Source: Actinomycetospora chibensis
Lineage (GTDB): Bacteria; Actinomycetota; Actinomycetes; Mycobacteriales; Pseudonocardiaceae
Direction: 5' to 3'
Length of the DNA stretch: 64,000 nucleotides
Assembly: GCF_028737215.1 (NCBI RefSeq)
Contig: NZ_JAQZAM010000001.1
Coordinates: forward strand, 248,001-312,000
Under the pieces are notes generated by a model, which saw only the letters and a program-made list of their open reading frames with translations, was not told the origin of the DNA and searched no databases. How positions within the stretch are numbered: position 1 is the first letter of the stretch; every line of letters begins with the position of its first letter. Shown piece by piece: positions 36,026 to 44,416 of this stretch. The translations under genes were made by a program, and so were the position numbers.

Positions 36026-36222
36026 GCCGGTACCGCCCGCGGAGCGGTGCCGGGGTTGGGCAGCGTGTGCTGCAGACGTCGCGCCGGTGGCGCCGGCGGC
36101 GCGTCGTCGGGGGCTCCGAGGGCCGGCGCCGGGCAGGCGCACGGCCACATCCGGTCGCCGACCCAGGCCCACACGTCCCTACCGCAGAACGCGCATCCGA
36201 TCCCGTACATCTCCACGAACAT
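36022..36222 (-). CDS. Small CxxC/CxC protein
   Basis: 66 aa. IGCAFCGRDVWAWVGDRMWPCAC has CxxC and CxC spaced for one zinc or a metal cluster, then a Pro/Ala-rich tail. ATG 36222 is chosen because the Cys module follows directly; the Shine-Dalgarno (GACGGA) is weak and an ATG four codons later is possible. Coupled to the next small gene. No known family seen. Confidence 0.42.
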   Translation of the reverse strand: MFVEMYGIGCAFCGRDVWAWVGDRMWPCACPAPALGAPDDAPPAPPARRLQHTLPNPGTAPRAVPA

Positions 36223-36412
36223 CTGCGGTTCCGTCCATCCCGTGGGGGAGCCGCCGGTGGTCTCGGGGGGGCGACCACCGGCGGCCGGTCCCGTGAACCC
36301 GTCGCCGGGGCGCGACCATCGGGACGTCCTCGACGTTAGGCACCGGGGCCGAGACCCGACAGGAGCCGTCGGGCGCATCTTCACCGACAGGTACGGCCGT
36401 CACATGGTGCGG

Positions 36413-36426
36413 GGACCTGATGGTCC
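36413..36426. promoter_or_regulatory. Perfect-arm dyad GGACCTGATGGTCC (DosR-like or MarR site)
   Basis: GGACC-TGAT-GGTCC is a perfect inverted repeat of 5-bp arms. It resembles the DosR core but lacks the outer GGG/CCC; it lies 98 bp before marR and 191 bp before the minus-strand small genes. Confidence 0.4.
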
Positions 36427-36497
36427 GGCGAACACATCGTGCGCTCGTCGAACAATCTCGTGGCCGAAGACGGTTCCGGCTATCCTTCGATCGCCGA

Positions 36498-36510
36498 ACG
36501 GTACAACCGT
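36498..36510. promoter_or_regulatory. Inverted repeat ACGGT-ACA-ACCGT, likely MarR operator
   Basis: Perfect 5-bp arms 14 bp before the marR ATG, with a second dyad TTCG-N5-CGAA (36486-36498) adjoining. Position just downstream of the possible -10 suits autorepression. Confidence 0.5.
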
Positions 36511-36523
36511 CGAGAGAGTAGGG

Positions 36524-37042
36524 ATGCACGAGCTGGCGCGTGTGGTCCGCGAACTGATCGTCGCGTCCGACAGCTATCGCCGGACCATGGCGGGCGGCAT
36601 CGATCTGAGCACCACCGAGGCCGCCGTGCTCGGCCACCTCCTGCACGACGGTCCGCAGACACCCTCGGTGATCGCTGCGCGCGCCGGGCTCACCCCGGCC
36701 GCGGGCACCTCACTGCTCGACCGGCTCGCGCGGTACGGGCTCGTCGAGCGCCGGCCCCACCCACGGGACCGTCGGAGCCTGCTCGTCCATCTCACGCGCC
36801 GGGGGCACGCCGCCATCACCGCGATGTCCGCCATGTTCTCCGAGGACCTCCTTCAGGCCCTCGAGCGCTCCGATCCCCGTCTGGTCGAGGACCCCGAGCT
36901 CCGTCGCGCGGTCACGCACCTGGTCGGCGCGATGGCCGCCTCCCTGCGCGCGCGGGCCGGGGACGCCGCGGGGGTCCGCGCCGCGATCCTGGGCGAGATG
37001 TCGGCCTCGCACGAGACCGCCGACGGCGAGCACGGCCGCTGA
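36524..37042 (+). CDS. MarR-family transcriptional regulator
   Basis: 172 aa. Winged-helix core (about 25-105): TTEAAVLGHLLHDGPQTPSVIAARAGLTPAAGTSLLDRLARYGLVERRPHPRDRRS is the classic helix-turn-helix plus wing (landmarks LTPAAGTSLLDRL and RRPHPRDRRSLLV). C-terminal helices dimerise. The ligand is unknown. ATG 36524 follows GAGAGTAGGG; an inverted repeat sits at the promoter. It is the only DNA-binding regulator in the window and converges on the PRTase. Confidence 0.87.
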   Translation: MHELARVVRELIVASDSYRRTMAGGIDLSTTEAAVLGHLLHDGPQTPSVIAARAGLTPAAGTSLLDRLARYGLVERRPHPRDRRSLLVHLTRRGHAAITAMSAMFSEDLLQALERSDPRLVEDPELRRAVTHLVGAMAASLRARAGDAAGVRAAILGEMSASHETADGEHGR

Positions 37043-37056
37043 GGCCCGGGACCGGG

Positions 37057-37704
37057 TCACACCGGCTCGTCGTGCACCGCGCGGCGCAGCAGCTCGACCA
37101 TCTCCTCGTCCGGGAGCTGGCGGAAGTCGGCGTAGGATCCACCGACGCCGAAGAACTCCTCCGGGGTCTCGAGGCACACCAGTTCGTCGACCTCGTCGCG
37201 CACGCGGGGCGCGGCGTCCGGCGCGCACACCGGCGCGGCGAGCACGACCCGCGCCGCGCCCAGTTCCCGGGCCACCCGGCACGCGGCGCGGGCGGTCGCG
37301 CCGGTCGCGATCCCGTCGTCGACCAGCAGCGCCGTGCGCCCCACCAGGGACAGGCGGTCCCGCCCGGGACGGAATCGGCGGGCACGACGATCGATCTCGT
37401 CGCGCGCCCCCCGCTCGATCTCGGCGAGCTCGGCCTTGCCCACCTTCGCCCGGCGCACGAGCGACCGGTTCAGCACCAGGACGCCGCCCTCCCCGACCGC
37501 ACCCATCGCGAGTTCGGGCTGGAGCGGCATCCCGAGCTTGCGCACGAGGATCACGTCGAGGGGGGCGTCGAGCGCCGCGGCGACCTCTGCCGCCACCGGG
37601 AACCCGCCGCGTGGCAGCGCGAGGACCACGAGGTCCTCCCCCCGCAGGTGCTGCAGCCGGCGGGCGAGCTGCCGGCCGGCTTCGGCACGATCACTGAAAG
37701 GCAC
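37057..37704 (-). CDS. Phosphoribosyltransferase-domain protein
   Basis: 215 aa. PRPP-binding loop VDDGIATGATARAA, N-terminal LPRGGFPVAAEVAAALDAPLDVILVRKLG (LPRGG pyrophosphate loop, VRKLG) and C-terminal DFRQLPDEEMVELLRRA. Same family as Rv0571c and the N-terminal part of Rv2030c of the DosR regulon; substrate unknown. GTG 37704 overlaps the avidin-like gene by 14 bp, making a two-gene operon. A paralogue is at 59536-60321. Confidence 0.85.
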   Translation of the reverse strand: MPFSDRAEAGRQLARRLQHLRGEDLVVLALPRGGFPVAAEVAAALDAPLDVILVRKLGMPLQPELAMGAVGEGGVLVLNRSLVRRAKVGKAELAEIERGARDEIDRRARRFRPGRDRLSLVGRTALLVDDGIATGATARAACRVARELGAARVVLAAPVCAPDAAPRVRDEVDELVCLETPEEFFGVGGSYADFRQLPDEEMVELLRRAVHDEPV

Positions 37705-38095
37705 GGGTCCGCCCCCCGTCGGGCGTCGCGGCGACCGGCGCGGCGACGCGGGAGAAGACGTCCTGCCCCATCCGGGTGGAGCACCACCCCGTGTGCTCGG
37801 GCCCCTCGGCGGTCAGCAGCCATGTGGCGTGCAGGAGGTCGGCCTCGGGGTCGTAGCGACCGCACCAGGTCGTGACCGAGTGCTGGTTGCCCGAGGCGTT
37901 GTTCCACACCACCACCCAGCCCACCGCGGCGTGCGCGTCCGCGGGCGGTGTCGCGTCGAAGCGGCCCGCGAGGGCGTAGCGCCCGGTGACGTGCCCGACG
38001 TTCGACTCGTAGTCGCCGTTCAACAGCCCGTCCGGCGTGGCGGCCAGGGTCATCGTGGACCCGAGCTCGTTGCGCCAGGTGCCTTCCGGTCCCAT
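37691..38095 (-). CDS. Avidin/streptavidin-family biotin-binding protein
   Basis: 134 aa. Aligns with streptavidin over its full barrel: [51 protein letters not shown]. Every biotin-contact residue I could place is kept: Asn9, Ser13, Tyr29, Ser31, Trp64, Ser73, Thr75, Trp77, Trp92, Trp104 (the intersubunit Trp120 of streptavidin) and Asp112 (Asp128). Unlike streptavidin and avidin, no signal peptide is present: the protein begins MGPEGTW. ATG 38095 follows GAGGAGG, fixing the start. Two cysteines (78, 105) are unusual. It is operonic with a PRTase and shares an upstream dyad with the SPFH gene. Cytosolic biotin sequestration is inference. Confidence 0.9.
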   Translation of the reverse strand: MGPEGTWRNELGSTMTLAATPDGLLNGDYESNVGHVTGRYALAGRFDATPPADAHAAVGWVVVWNNASGNQHSVTTWCGRYDPEADLLHATWLLTAEGPEHTGWCSTRMGQDVFSRVAAPVAATPDGGRTRAFQ

Positions 38096-38218
38096 GTGCT
38101 CCTCCTCGGTGGCCGACGGCGGTGTACGGGGCCGCGTACGGCCGCGTACGGCGGTCTCCGACGGCGACCGTGGACGGCCTCGCGGGCCGGCCCCAGGTGC
38201 GATCGGCACCGGACGGGC

Positions 38219-38232
38219 GGGCCTTCCGGCCC
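38219..38232. promoter_or_regulatory. Candidate DosR-type dyad, GGGCCTTCCGGCCC
   Basis: GGGCC-TTCC-GGCCC, arms perfectly palindromic but with C in place of the A of GGGAC. It lies 124 bp from the avidin-like start and 96 bp from the SPFH start. Confidence 0.4.
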
Positions 38233-38327
38233 GTCGAGGTGGTCGTCGAGGCCCTGTACGTCCCGGGCGCGGCACGCGCCCACTGGGCCCGGGCGGGTCC
38301 GCGCGGGCCCCGACGGGAGGTGCAGTG

Positions 38328-39101
38328 ATGAGCTTTCTCGGCGTCGCCGTGGTCCGGCAGTACGAGCGCGGGGTGGTGTTCCGCTTCGGACGCCTGCGCG
38401 CGACCAGGGAACCGGGCCTCCGATTCATGATCCCGCTCGTGGACCGCATGCGGAAGGTGTCGCTGCGGACGGTGACCATGCCGATCCCGTCCCAGCAGGT
38501 GATCACCCGCGACAACGTGTCGATCAACGTGGCCGCGGTCGCCTACTTCCGCCGGGTCGACCCGGTGGCCTGCATCATCGCGATCGAGAACGTGCAGACC
38601 GCCATCGGCCAGATCGCCCAGACCACGGTGCGCAACGTCGTCGGACGGTCCTCGCTGGACGACGTGCTGTCGGACACCGAGACCCTCAACGAGTCGATCA
38701 AGGAGATCCTGGACCGGACCACCGAGCGCTGGGGCGTGCTCGTCGAGCTCGTCGAGCTCAAGGACATCGAGCTGCCCCAGTCGATGCAGCGGGCCATGGC
38801 CCGCGAGGCCGAGGCGGAGCGGGAGAAGCGCGGCAAGGTCATCGCCGCCGAAGGGGAGGCGCTCAGCGCCGGCAAGCTCGCCGAGGCCGCCGACGTCCTC
38901 GCCGCGCACCCGATCTCCCTGCAGCTGCGCAACCTGCAGGTCCTCGGTGAGATCGCCATCGAGCGCAACTCCACCATCGTCTTCCCCGCCCAGTTCCTCG
39001 ACAGCGTCCGGGACCTGAGCGCGTTCGTGGCGCGCGAGGGGGGCCCCAGCGCCGACGCGCCCGCCGTCAACGGCCGGACGGCGGCGGGGGCGATGTCCTG
39101 A
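38328..39101 (+). CDS. SPFH/band-7 (slipin-stomatin) protein
   Basis: 257 aa. Band-7 domain from about 5 to 165 ([55 protein letters not shown]) and a charged coiled-coil (about 165-200, [21 protein letters not shown]) as in bacterial slipins. The usual N-terminal membrane helix is missing: only MSFLGVAV precedes the domain, so attachment is peripheral or via a partner. ATG 38328 follows GGGAGG. Confidence 0.87.
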   Translation: MSFLGVAVVRQYERGVVFRFGRLRATREPGLRFMIPLVDRMRKVSLRTVTMPIPSQQVITRDNVSINVAAVAYFRRVDPVACIIAIENVQTAIGQIAQTTVRNVVGRSSLDDVLSDTETLNESIKEILDRTTERWGVLVELVELKDIELPQSMQRAMAREAEAEREKRGKVIAAEGEALSAGKLAEAADVLAAHPISLQLRNLQVLGEIAIERNSTIVFPAQFLDSVRDLSAFVAREGGPSADAPAVNGRTAAGAMS

Positions 39102-39110
39102 GCCGGGCCG

Positions 39111-39992
39111 CTACGACGCCCGGTCCGGACGGGTCTCCTCGACCGGACCGGGGGCGTCCGCCCCACCCTCGCTGTAGAGCCACCGCAGGGCCCCCGGTGG
39201 GGCGAAGGGGCGCCACCGGCCCTCCGGCTGCGCGAGGCGGTCGGCCACCGCCCACAGCACCGCCGGGTGCATGCCGAGCCCGAAGTGGCTGCCGAGCACC
39301 CCGATCGACTCGGCCTGCTCGCCGGGCGGCTCGACACAGGCCCGCCAGGAGACGATGCCGTCCCAGGGCGAGAACACCGAGGTGCACGGAACCGGGAGCG
39401 CCGGCCGGTCGACCTCCGGCGGGGGCATCGCCGCGGGCGCGACGTGTCGGGACGACACCGCCCGGTAGAGGCCCATCGCCCGGGTCTGCGCGGGGTGGGT
39501 CAGCCGGACCGGGCTGCCCAGGGTGATGACGGACCGGACCCACCCGGGCGCGCGTCGGGCCGCGTCGCGCGCGTAGAGACCACCGAGGCTCCAGCCGACG
39601 ATGCTGACCCGGCGGGCGTACCGCTCGTGCAGCTCGGCGAGCCGCGCCGGCACGCCCTCCACCACCTCGGCGGTCGGACCGAGGTTGCGACCCAGGTGCC
39701 AGCCGTGCGCGCGGTAGCCCCGGTGGCGCAGGACGCGGCGCAGGACGCGGGTCGACGCGTCACCGGCGCCCAGGCCCGGCAGCACGAGGACGGGATGACC
39801 GTCGCCCAGGGGCGCGGCGCGCAGGACCGACCGGCCGAGCGCGGTGACCCCGGAGGCGCCGAGGGCGCGGCCGAGATCGGTGGCGAACAACGGCCACGAC
39901 GGGGGCCTCTCGTGCGACCCCGGGGCACGGAACCCCGCGTCCAGCCCGGGGCGCCAGGGGGTCGGACCCTCGTCGTCGAGCAGTGCGGACAT
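39111..39992 (-). CDS. Lipase-like alpha/beta hydrolase
   Basis: 293 aa. HPVLVLPGLGAGDAS oxyanion region, nucleophile GWSLGG (Ser near 143), SVFSPWDGIVSW with the acidic residue, and GSHFGLGMHPAVLWAV with the catalytic His. It resembles triacylglycerol-lipase/cutinase-like hydrolases that act on fatty esters. Divergent from the wax ester synthase gene across a DosR-type box, suggesting a storage-lipid turnover partner (inference). ATG 39992 with GGAGG upstream. Confidence 0.78.
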   Translation of the reverse strand: MSALLDDEGPTPWRPGLDAGFRAPGSHERPPSWPLFATDLGRALGASGVTALGRSVLRAAPLGDGHPVLVLPGLGAGDASTRVLRRVLRHRGYRAHGWHLGRNLGPTAEVVEGVPARLAELHERYARRVSIVGWSLGGLYARDAARRAPGWVRSVITLGSPVRLTHPAQTRAMGLYRAVSSRHVAPAAMPPPEVDRPALPVPCTSVFSPWDGIVSWRACVEPPGEQAESIGVLGSHFGLGMHPAVLWAVADRLAQPEGRWRPFAPPGALRWLYSEGGADAPGPVEETRPDRAS

Positions 39993-40064
39993 CGACCACC
40001 TCCGTCGCGTGGCCCCCCGCGAGCGGATCGTAATCAGGGCCGGGTCCCCCGGGGTAGACGGACC

Positions 40065-40078
40065 GGGCCGTTGGGACC
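40065..40078. promoter_or_regulatory. Candidate DosR-type box, GGGCCGTTGGGACC
   Basis: GGGCC-GTTG-GGACC, including the strong half-site TTGGGAC. It lies 73 bp from the lipase-like gene and 36 bp from the wax ester synthase start. Confidence 0.5.
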
Positions 40079-40113
40079 TGTCCACGGGGCCCGATCCCGC
40101 CGACGGTGCGGAC

Positions 40114-41502
40114 ATGGACGACATCCCGATGGCGGCCGAGGACGGCCTGTGGCTGCGGATCGACCGCGCGACGAACGTGCTCGGCATCGTCTCGGTCCTG
40201 TGGACCGCCACCCCCGTCGAGCCCGTCGCCCTGCGCCGGGTCCTCTCCGAGCGCGTCGTCGACCCACACCCGGTCTTCCGGCACCGCCCCGTGCTCGACG
40301 GCGGGTGGTTGCCCGCGGGCACGTGGGAGGAGGACCCCGACTTCGACCTCGACCGCCACCTGCGTGTGGAGTCGCTGCCCCCCGGCCGGCCGGACGCGGC
40401 CCTGCAGGAGCGGGTCGGGCAGCTGCGCAGCACCCCGCTCGACCTCTCCCGGCCGCCCTGGTCGGTCCACCTCCTGCAGGGGCACGGCGAGGGCAGCGCC
40501 GTCGTGGTGCGCGCCCACCACGCCCTCGCCGACGGCGTGCGCATGATCCGGCTGCTGCTCGCCCTGCTCGATCCCCTGCCCGGTGCGTCCGCGGACGCGC
40601 GTCCCGTGGCCACCCACGGCATGGACGACGTCGTGGCGGACCTGCTCGACGGCCTGCGGCACCCCTGGCGCTCCCTGGGCGCGGGCCTGCGACTGACGGT
40701 GTCGGCGCTCAACACGGCCCTCGACACGGTCGAGATCCTCGGCTGGGTCAACCCACGCACGGCGTGGACGGGGCCGCCCGGTCGGGACAAGACGGCGGCC
40801 TGGAGCGAGGAGATCCCGCTCGACCTGCTCGCCGGACTGGCCCACGAGGACGGCGCGACCGTCAACGACGTGTGCCTGGCGCTGCTCGGCGGCGCCGTCG
40901 CCCGCGCCCACGAGTCCGAGCTCAACGGCCCGACCCCGTCGAACCTGGCCTGGATGGTGCCGGTGAACCTCGACCCCCTCGAGGCCGGGCCACCGGAGCG
41001 GCTGGGCAACCACTTCGCGCTCGTCCTCGTGGTCCTGCCGCTGCGGGGTCCGTTCCGTGCCCGCCTGGCCGAGGTGCACGCCCGCGTCGAGCGCATCCGG
41101 CACAGCTGGGAGCCGGCCCTCACCCACGGGCTCCAGCAGCTCATCGGCCGGGCTCCCGACCCGGTCGCGGGCGCGGTGAGCGACCACCTCGCGAACAAGG
41201 CGATCGGTGTCGTGACCAACGTGCCCGGGCCCCGCACGCGGATGGCGCTGGCCGGCGCGGAGGTCACCGGCATCGTCGGCTGGGCACCGTGCAGCGCCGA
41301 CCAGGTGCTCACCGCCTGCATCGTCAGCTACGCCGGCGGGGTCCGGATCGGCTTCGGCGTCGACCGCTGCCGCGTCGGCGACGCCCGCGTCCTGGTGAGC
41401 GCTCTCCGCGAGGAGCTGGCCGCCGTCGTCCGCGACCACCGCCCGACCCACCGGAGCCCGGCCACGGGCTCCGCCACCACCCCTGCGAGGAGCACCCGAT
41501 GA
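40114..41502 (+). CDS. Wax ester synthase/diacylglycerol acyltransferase 1
   Basis: 462 aa, the normal length for bifunctional WS/DGAT. Active-site motif HHALADG with His135, His136 and Asp140; NPRTAWTGPPG, VNDVCLALLGGA and the C-terminal NVPGPRTRMALAGAEV are family landmarks. It makes triacylglycerol or wax ester from acyl-CoA; M. tuberculosis Tgs1 (Rv3130c) is the DosR-regulon counterpart. ATG 40114 has a weak ribosome site. The stop overlaps the ligase start (ATGA). Confidence 0.88.
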   Translation: MDDIPMAAEDGLWLRIDRATNVLGIVSVLWTATPVEPVALRRVLSERVVDPHPVFRHRPVLDGGWLPAGTWEEDPDFDLDRHLRVESLPPGRPDAALQERVGQLRSTPLDLSRPPWSVHLLQGHGEGSAVVVRAHHALADGVRMIRLLLALLDPLPGASADARPVATHGMDDVVADLLDGLRHPWRSLGAGLRLTVSALNTALDTVEILGWVNPRTAWTGPPGRDKTAAWSEEIPLDLLAGLAHEDGATVNDVCLALLGGAVARAHESELNGPTPSNLAWMVPVNLDPLEAGPPERLGNHFALVLVVLPLRGPFRARLAEVHARVERIRHSWEPALTHGLQQLIGRAPDPVAGAVSDHLANKAIGVVTNVPGPRTRMALAGAEVTGIVGWAPCSADQVLTACIVSYAGGVRIGFGVDRCRVGDARVLVSALREELAAVVRDHRPTHRSPATGSATTPARSTR

Positions 41503-43001
41503 GCCTCAACCTGGCCGTCGTGCTGCGCGAGTCCGCGCGGCGCCACCCCCACCGGACCGCGATCATCGCCGACGAGCACCGGATGAGCTGGAGCGAGCTC
41601 GACGCCGCCGCGGACCGCCTGGCCGAGGGCCTGCGCCGGCAGGGCCTGCGGACCGGCGACGCGGTGGCGCTCCAGCTGCCGAACGTGCCGCAGTTCGCGG
41701 TCGCCTGGTTCGGCATCCTCAAGGCCGGCCTCGTCGCCGTGCCGATGAACGTGCTGTTCAAGGAGAGCGAGGTCGCCTACATCCTCGCCGATTCCGCCGC
41801 CCGGGCGCTGCTGACCTGGCAGGGCTGCGCGGAGGCCGCGGCCAAGGGCGCCGCGGAGGCCGGCGTCGACTCCGTGTTCGTGCTCGGTGAAGGACCGGGC
41901 CACCCGTTCGGCGAGCTCCTGGCCCACGCGCCCGACGACCCCGACGGCGTGCTCGCGCCCTGCGACCCCGGTGACGTGGCCGCCGTGGTCTACACCGCGG
42001 GGACGACCGGACGGCCCAAGGGCGCCGAGCTGACGCACTTCCAGCTGTTCATGAACGCCGACACGCCGGGACGCGTGTTCGGCATCCGGTCCGACGACGT
42101 GGTCCTCGTGGCGCTGCCGCTCTTCCACGTCTTCGCGCTCTCCAGCCAGCTCGACGTCTGCACGCGCTTCGGGGCCACGATGACGCTGGTCCCCCGGTTC
42201 GAGCCGGGCCGGGTCCTCGAGGTGATGGAGCGCGACCAGGTCACGGTGTTCGAGGGCGTCCCGACGATGTACGTCGCGCTGCTCGAGCACCCGGACCGCA
42301 CCACCCGCGACCTGCGGGCGCTGCGCGTCGGCGTCTCGGGGGGCGCCCCTCTGCCCGCCGAGGTGCTGGACTCCGTCGAGCGCGCCCTCGGTCTCGTCGT
42401 GCTCGAGGGCTACGGGCTCTCCGAGACCGCGTCGACGACGACGTTCAACATCAGCGCCGAGGAACGGCGCGTCTACAGCGTCGGCAAGCCCATCTACGGG
42501 GTGGACCTGCAGATCCGCGATCCCGAAGGACACCGGCTCCCGCGCGGCCGCGACCACGTCGGCGAGATCGTCGTCCGCGGGGTCAACGTCATGCGGGGCT
42601 ACCGCGGCCGGCCGGAGGCGACCGCCGAGGCGCTCGTCGACGGCTGGTTCCACACCGGCGACCTGGGCTACCTGGACGAGGACGGGTTCCTGTTCGTCGT
42701 CGGCCGGACCTCCGACCTCATCATCCGCGGCGGCTACAACGTCTATCCCCGCGAGGTCGAGGACGTCCTCTACACCCACCCCGCCGTCCGCGACGCCGCC
42801 GTGATCGGGGTCCCGGACCGGCGGCTCGGGCAGGAGGTCCACGCGGTCGTCGCGCTGCGCCCCGGCAGCACGGCCGACGAGCACGAGCTGATCTCCTACG
42901 TCCGGGAGCGGGTGGCGTCCTACAAGTACCCCCGGTCCGTCGAGTTCCGCGAGGAGCTGCCCGTCGGCGCCAGCGGCAAGATCCTCAAGCGGGCGCTGTG
43001 A
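41499..43001 (+). CDS. AMP-forming fatty acyl-CoA ligase (FadD type)
   Basis: 500 aa. P-loop YTAGTTGRPKGAE, A5 motif EGYGLSETAS, A7 YLDEDGFLFVVGRTSDLIIRGGYNVYP (landmarks GDLGYLDEDG and GGYNVYPREVE) and the C-terminal catalytic lysine in ASGKILKR. It activates fatty acids to acyl-CoA, the substrate of the two flanking acyltransferases, with which it overlaps at both ends (ATGA, GTGA). Confidence 0.9.
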   Translation: MSLNLAVVLRESARRHPHRTAIIADEHRMSWSELDAAADRLAEGLRRQGLRTGDAVALQLPNVPQFAVAWFGILKAGLVAVPMNVLFKESEVAYILADSAARALLTWQGCAEAAAKGAAEAGVDSVFVLGEGPGHPFGELLAHAPDDPDGVLAPCDPGDVAAVVYTAGTTGRPKGAELTHFQLFMNADTPGRVFGIRSDDVVLVALPLFHVFALSSQLDVCTRFGATMTLVPRFEPGRVLEVMERDQVTVFEGVPTMYVALLEHPDRTTRDLRALRVGVSGGAPLPAEVLDSVERALGLVVLEGYGLSETASTTTFNISAEERRVYSVGKPIYGVDLQIRDPEGHRLPRGRDHVGEIVVRGVNVMRGYRGRPEATAEALVDGWFHTGDLGYLDEDGFLFVVGRTSDLIIRGGYNVYPREVEDVLYTHPAVRDAAVIGVPDRRLGQEVHAVVALRPGSTADEHELISYVRERVASYKYPRSVEFREELPVGASGKILKRAL

Positions 43002-44383
43002 ACGCCGTCGCGATGAGCCCGCTCGACGCGGCCTTCCTCGAGCTCGAGGACGCCGAGCCGGAGGTCTCCATGGCGATCGCCTCGATCGCGGTCTTCGCCG
43101 GCCCGGTGCCGGGCTCCGACGAGTTCGCCGCGCACCTCGCCGGGCGGCTCCCGCTCATCCCCCGCTACCGGCAGAAGGTCCGGCGGGTGCCGCTCGACCT
43201 GGGCCCACCGGTGTGGGTCGACGATCCGCACTTCGTCCTCGAGCACCACCTGGTCCGGGTCGCCCTGCCCGCACCCGGCGGTGACGCCCAGCTGTGCGCG
43301 CTGATGGGGCGGGTCATGGCCACGCGCCTCGACCGTGACCGCCCGCTGTGGCGGTACTGGATCGTCGAGGGTCTGGCCGGGGACCGGTGGGCGCTGATCT
43401 CCCAGGTCCACCACTGCATGGTCGACGGGGTGTCGGGCACCGATCTCTACCGGGACGTCCTCGACCCCGGGCCGGTCCCCCGGCCCCCGGCCCCACCGGC
43501 GGCGGCCCCCGAACGGGAGCCGTCGAGGGCCGAGCTCATGCTGCTCGGCGCGCGGGGACTGCTCGCGCTCCCGGTGTCGGCGGTGCGCGGCGCCGGCGCG
43601 CTGCTGGCCCGTCCCCGCGAGGGCGGGCAGCGGCTCGCCGCGCTGGTCCGGGGTGGTACCGCCCTGCTCGGGAGCCTGCGGGCCGGGGCCCCGTCGTCGC
43701 TGACCGGGTCGCGCCACCGGCCCCGCCACTACGCCGTCGCCCGCGGCCGGGTCGCCGACGTCCGGGCGATCCGGCACCGGCACGGCGGGACCTTCAACGA
43801 CGTGGTGCTCGCCGCGGTCACCGCGGGCTTCCGCGCGCTGCTGCTCGCCCGTGGTGAGGAGCCGACGCCCGATCTGGTGCGCACCCTGGTCCCGGTCTCG
43901 GTGCGGGCGCGGGGGGACGAGGGCGAGCGGGGCAACCAGGTCTCGCTGCTGCTACCGCGCCTGCCCGTGCACGTCGCCGACCCCCGCGAACGCCTCGCGC
44001 GGACCGTCGCGGAGCTGGAGTCGTGCAAGGCGGCGCACGAGGCCGAGGCGGGTGCGCTGCTGACCGAGCTCGCGCGCCTGGAGCCCTATCCGCTCGTCGC
44101 CCGGGGCGTGCGGTGGGCCTCCCGGTCGGACCAGCGCGCCGTCGTCACCGTGACCACCGACGTGCCGGGCCCGCGCGAGACGCTCTACGGACTCGGCCGC
44201 GAGCTCCTCGAGATCATCCCCTACGTCCCGATCGGCAGCACGGCCCAGATCGGGGTGTCGATCATGAGCTATCGCGACGGCCTGGCCATCGGGCTCACCG
44301 GGGACGAGTCCGTGGAGGACCTCGACGTGCTCGCCCGCGGGATCGAGTCGGAACTGGCACTGCTCTCGGGCGACCACGCCTGA
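42998..44383 (+). CDS. Wax ester synthase/diacylglycerol acyltransferase 2
   Basis: 461 aa. Motif HHCMVDG with His138, His139 and Asp143; opening MSPLDAAFLELED is the classic Tgs start, and DVPGPRETLYGLGREL the C-terminal family motif. It differs strongly from acyltransferase 1, so the pair probably has different acyl preferences. GTG 42998 overlaps the ligase stop; a second ATG (MSPLD) five codons on is also possible. Converges on the flavodoxin. Confidence 0.89.
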   Translation: MNAVAMSPLDAAFLELEDAEPEVSMAIASIAVFAGPVPGSDEFAAHLAGRLPLIPRYRQKVRRVPLDLGPPVWVDDPHFVLEHHLVRVALPAPGGDAQLCALMGRVMATRLDRDRPLWRYWIVEGLAGDRWALISQVHHCMVDGVSGTDLYRDVLDPGPVPRPPAPPAAAPEREPSRAELMLLGARGLLALPVSAVRGAGALLARPREGGQRLAALVRGGTALLGSLRAGAPSSLTGSRHRPRHYAVARGRVADVRAIRHRHGGTFNDVVLAAVTAGFRALLLARGEEPTPDLVRTLVPVSVRARGDEGERGNQVSLLLPRLPVHVADPRERLARTVAELESCKAAHEAEAGALLTELARLEPYPLVARGVRWASRSDQRAVVTVTTDVPGPRETLYGLGRELLEIIPYVPIGSTAQIGVSIMSYRDGLAIGLTGDESVEDLDVLARGIESELALLSGDHA

Positions 44384-44416
44384 GGGGGCGCGCGGGTCAG
44401 CGGGTCTTCTCGGACG

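Larger units (their letters stand above)
36223..36523. other. Intergenic region before the MarR gene
   Basis: Contains the dyad GGACC-TGAT-GGTCC (36413-36426), a possible -10 TATCCT (36481-36486), and the inverted repeats next to the marR start. No gene is supported. Confidence 0.6.
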
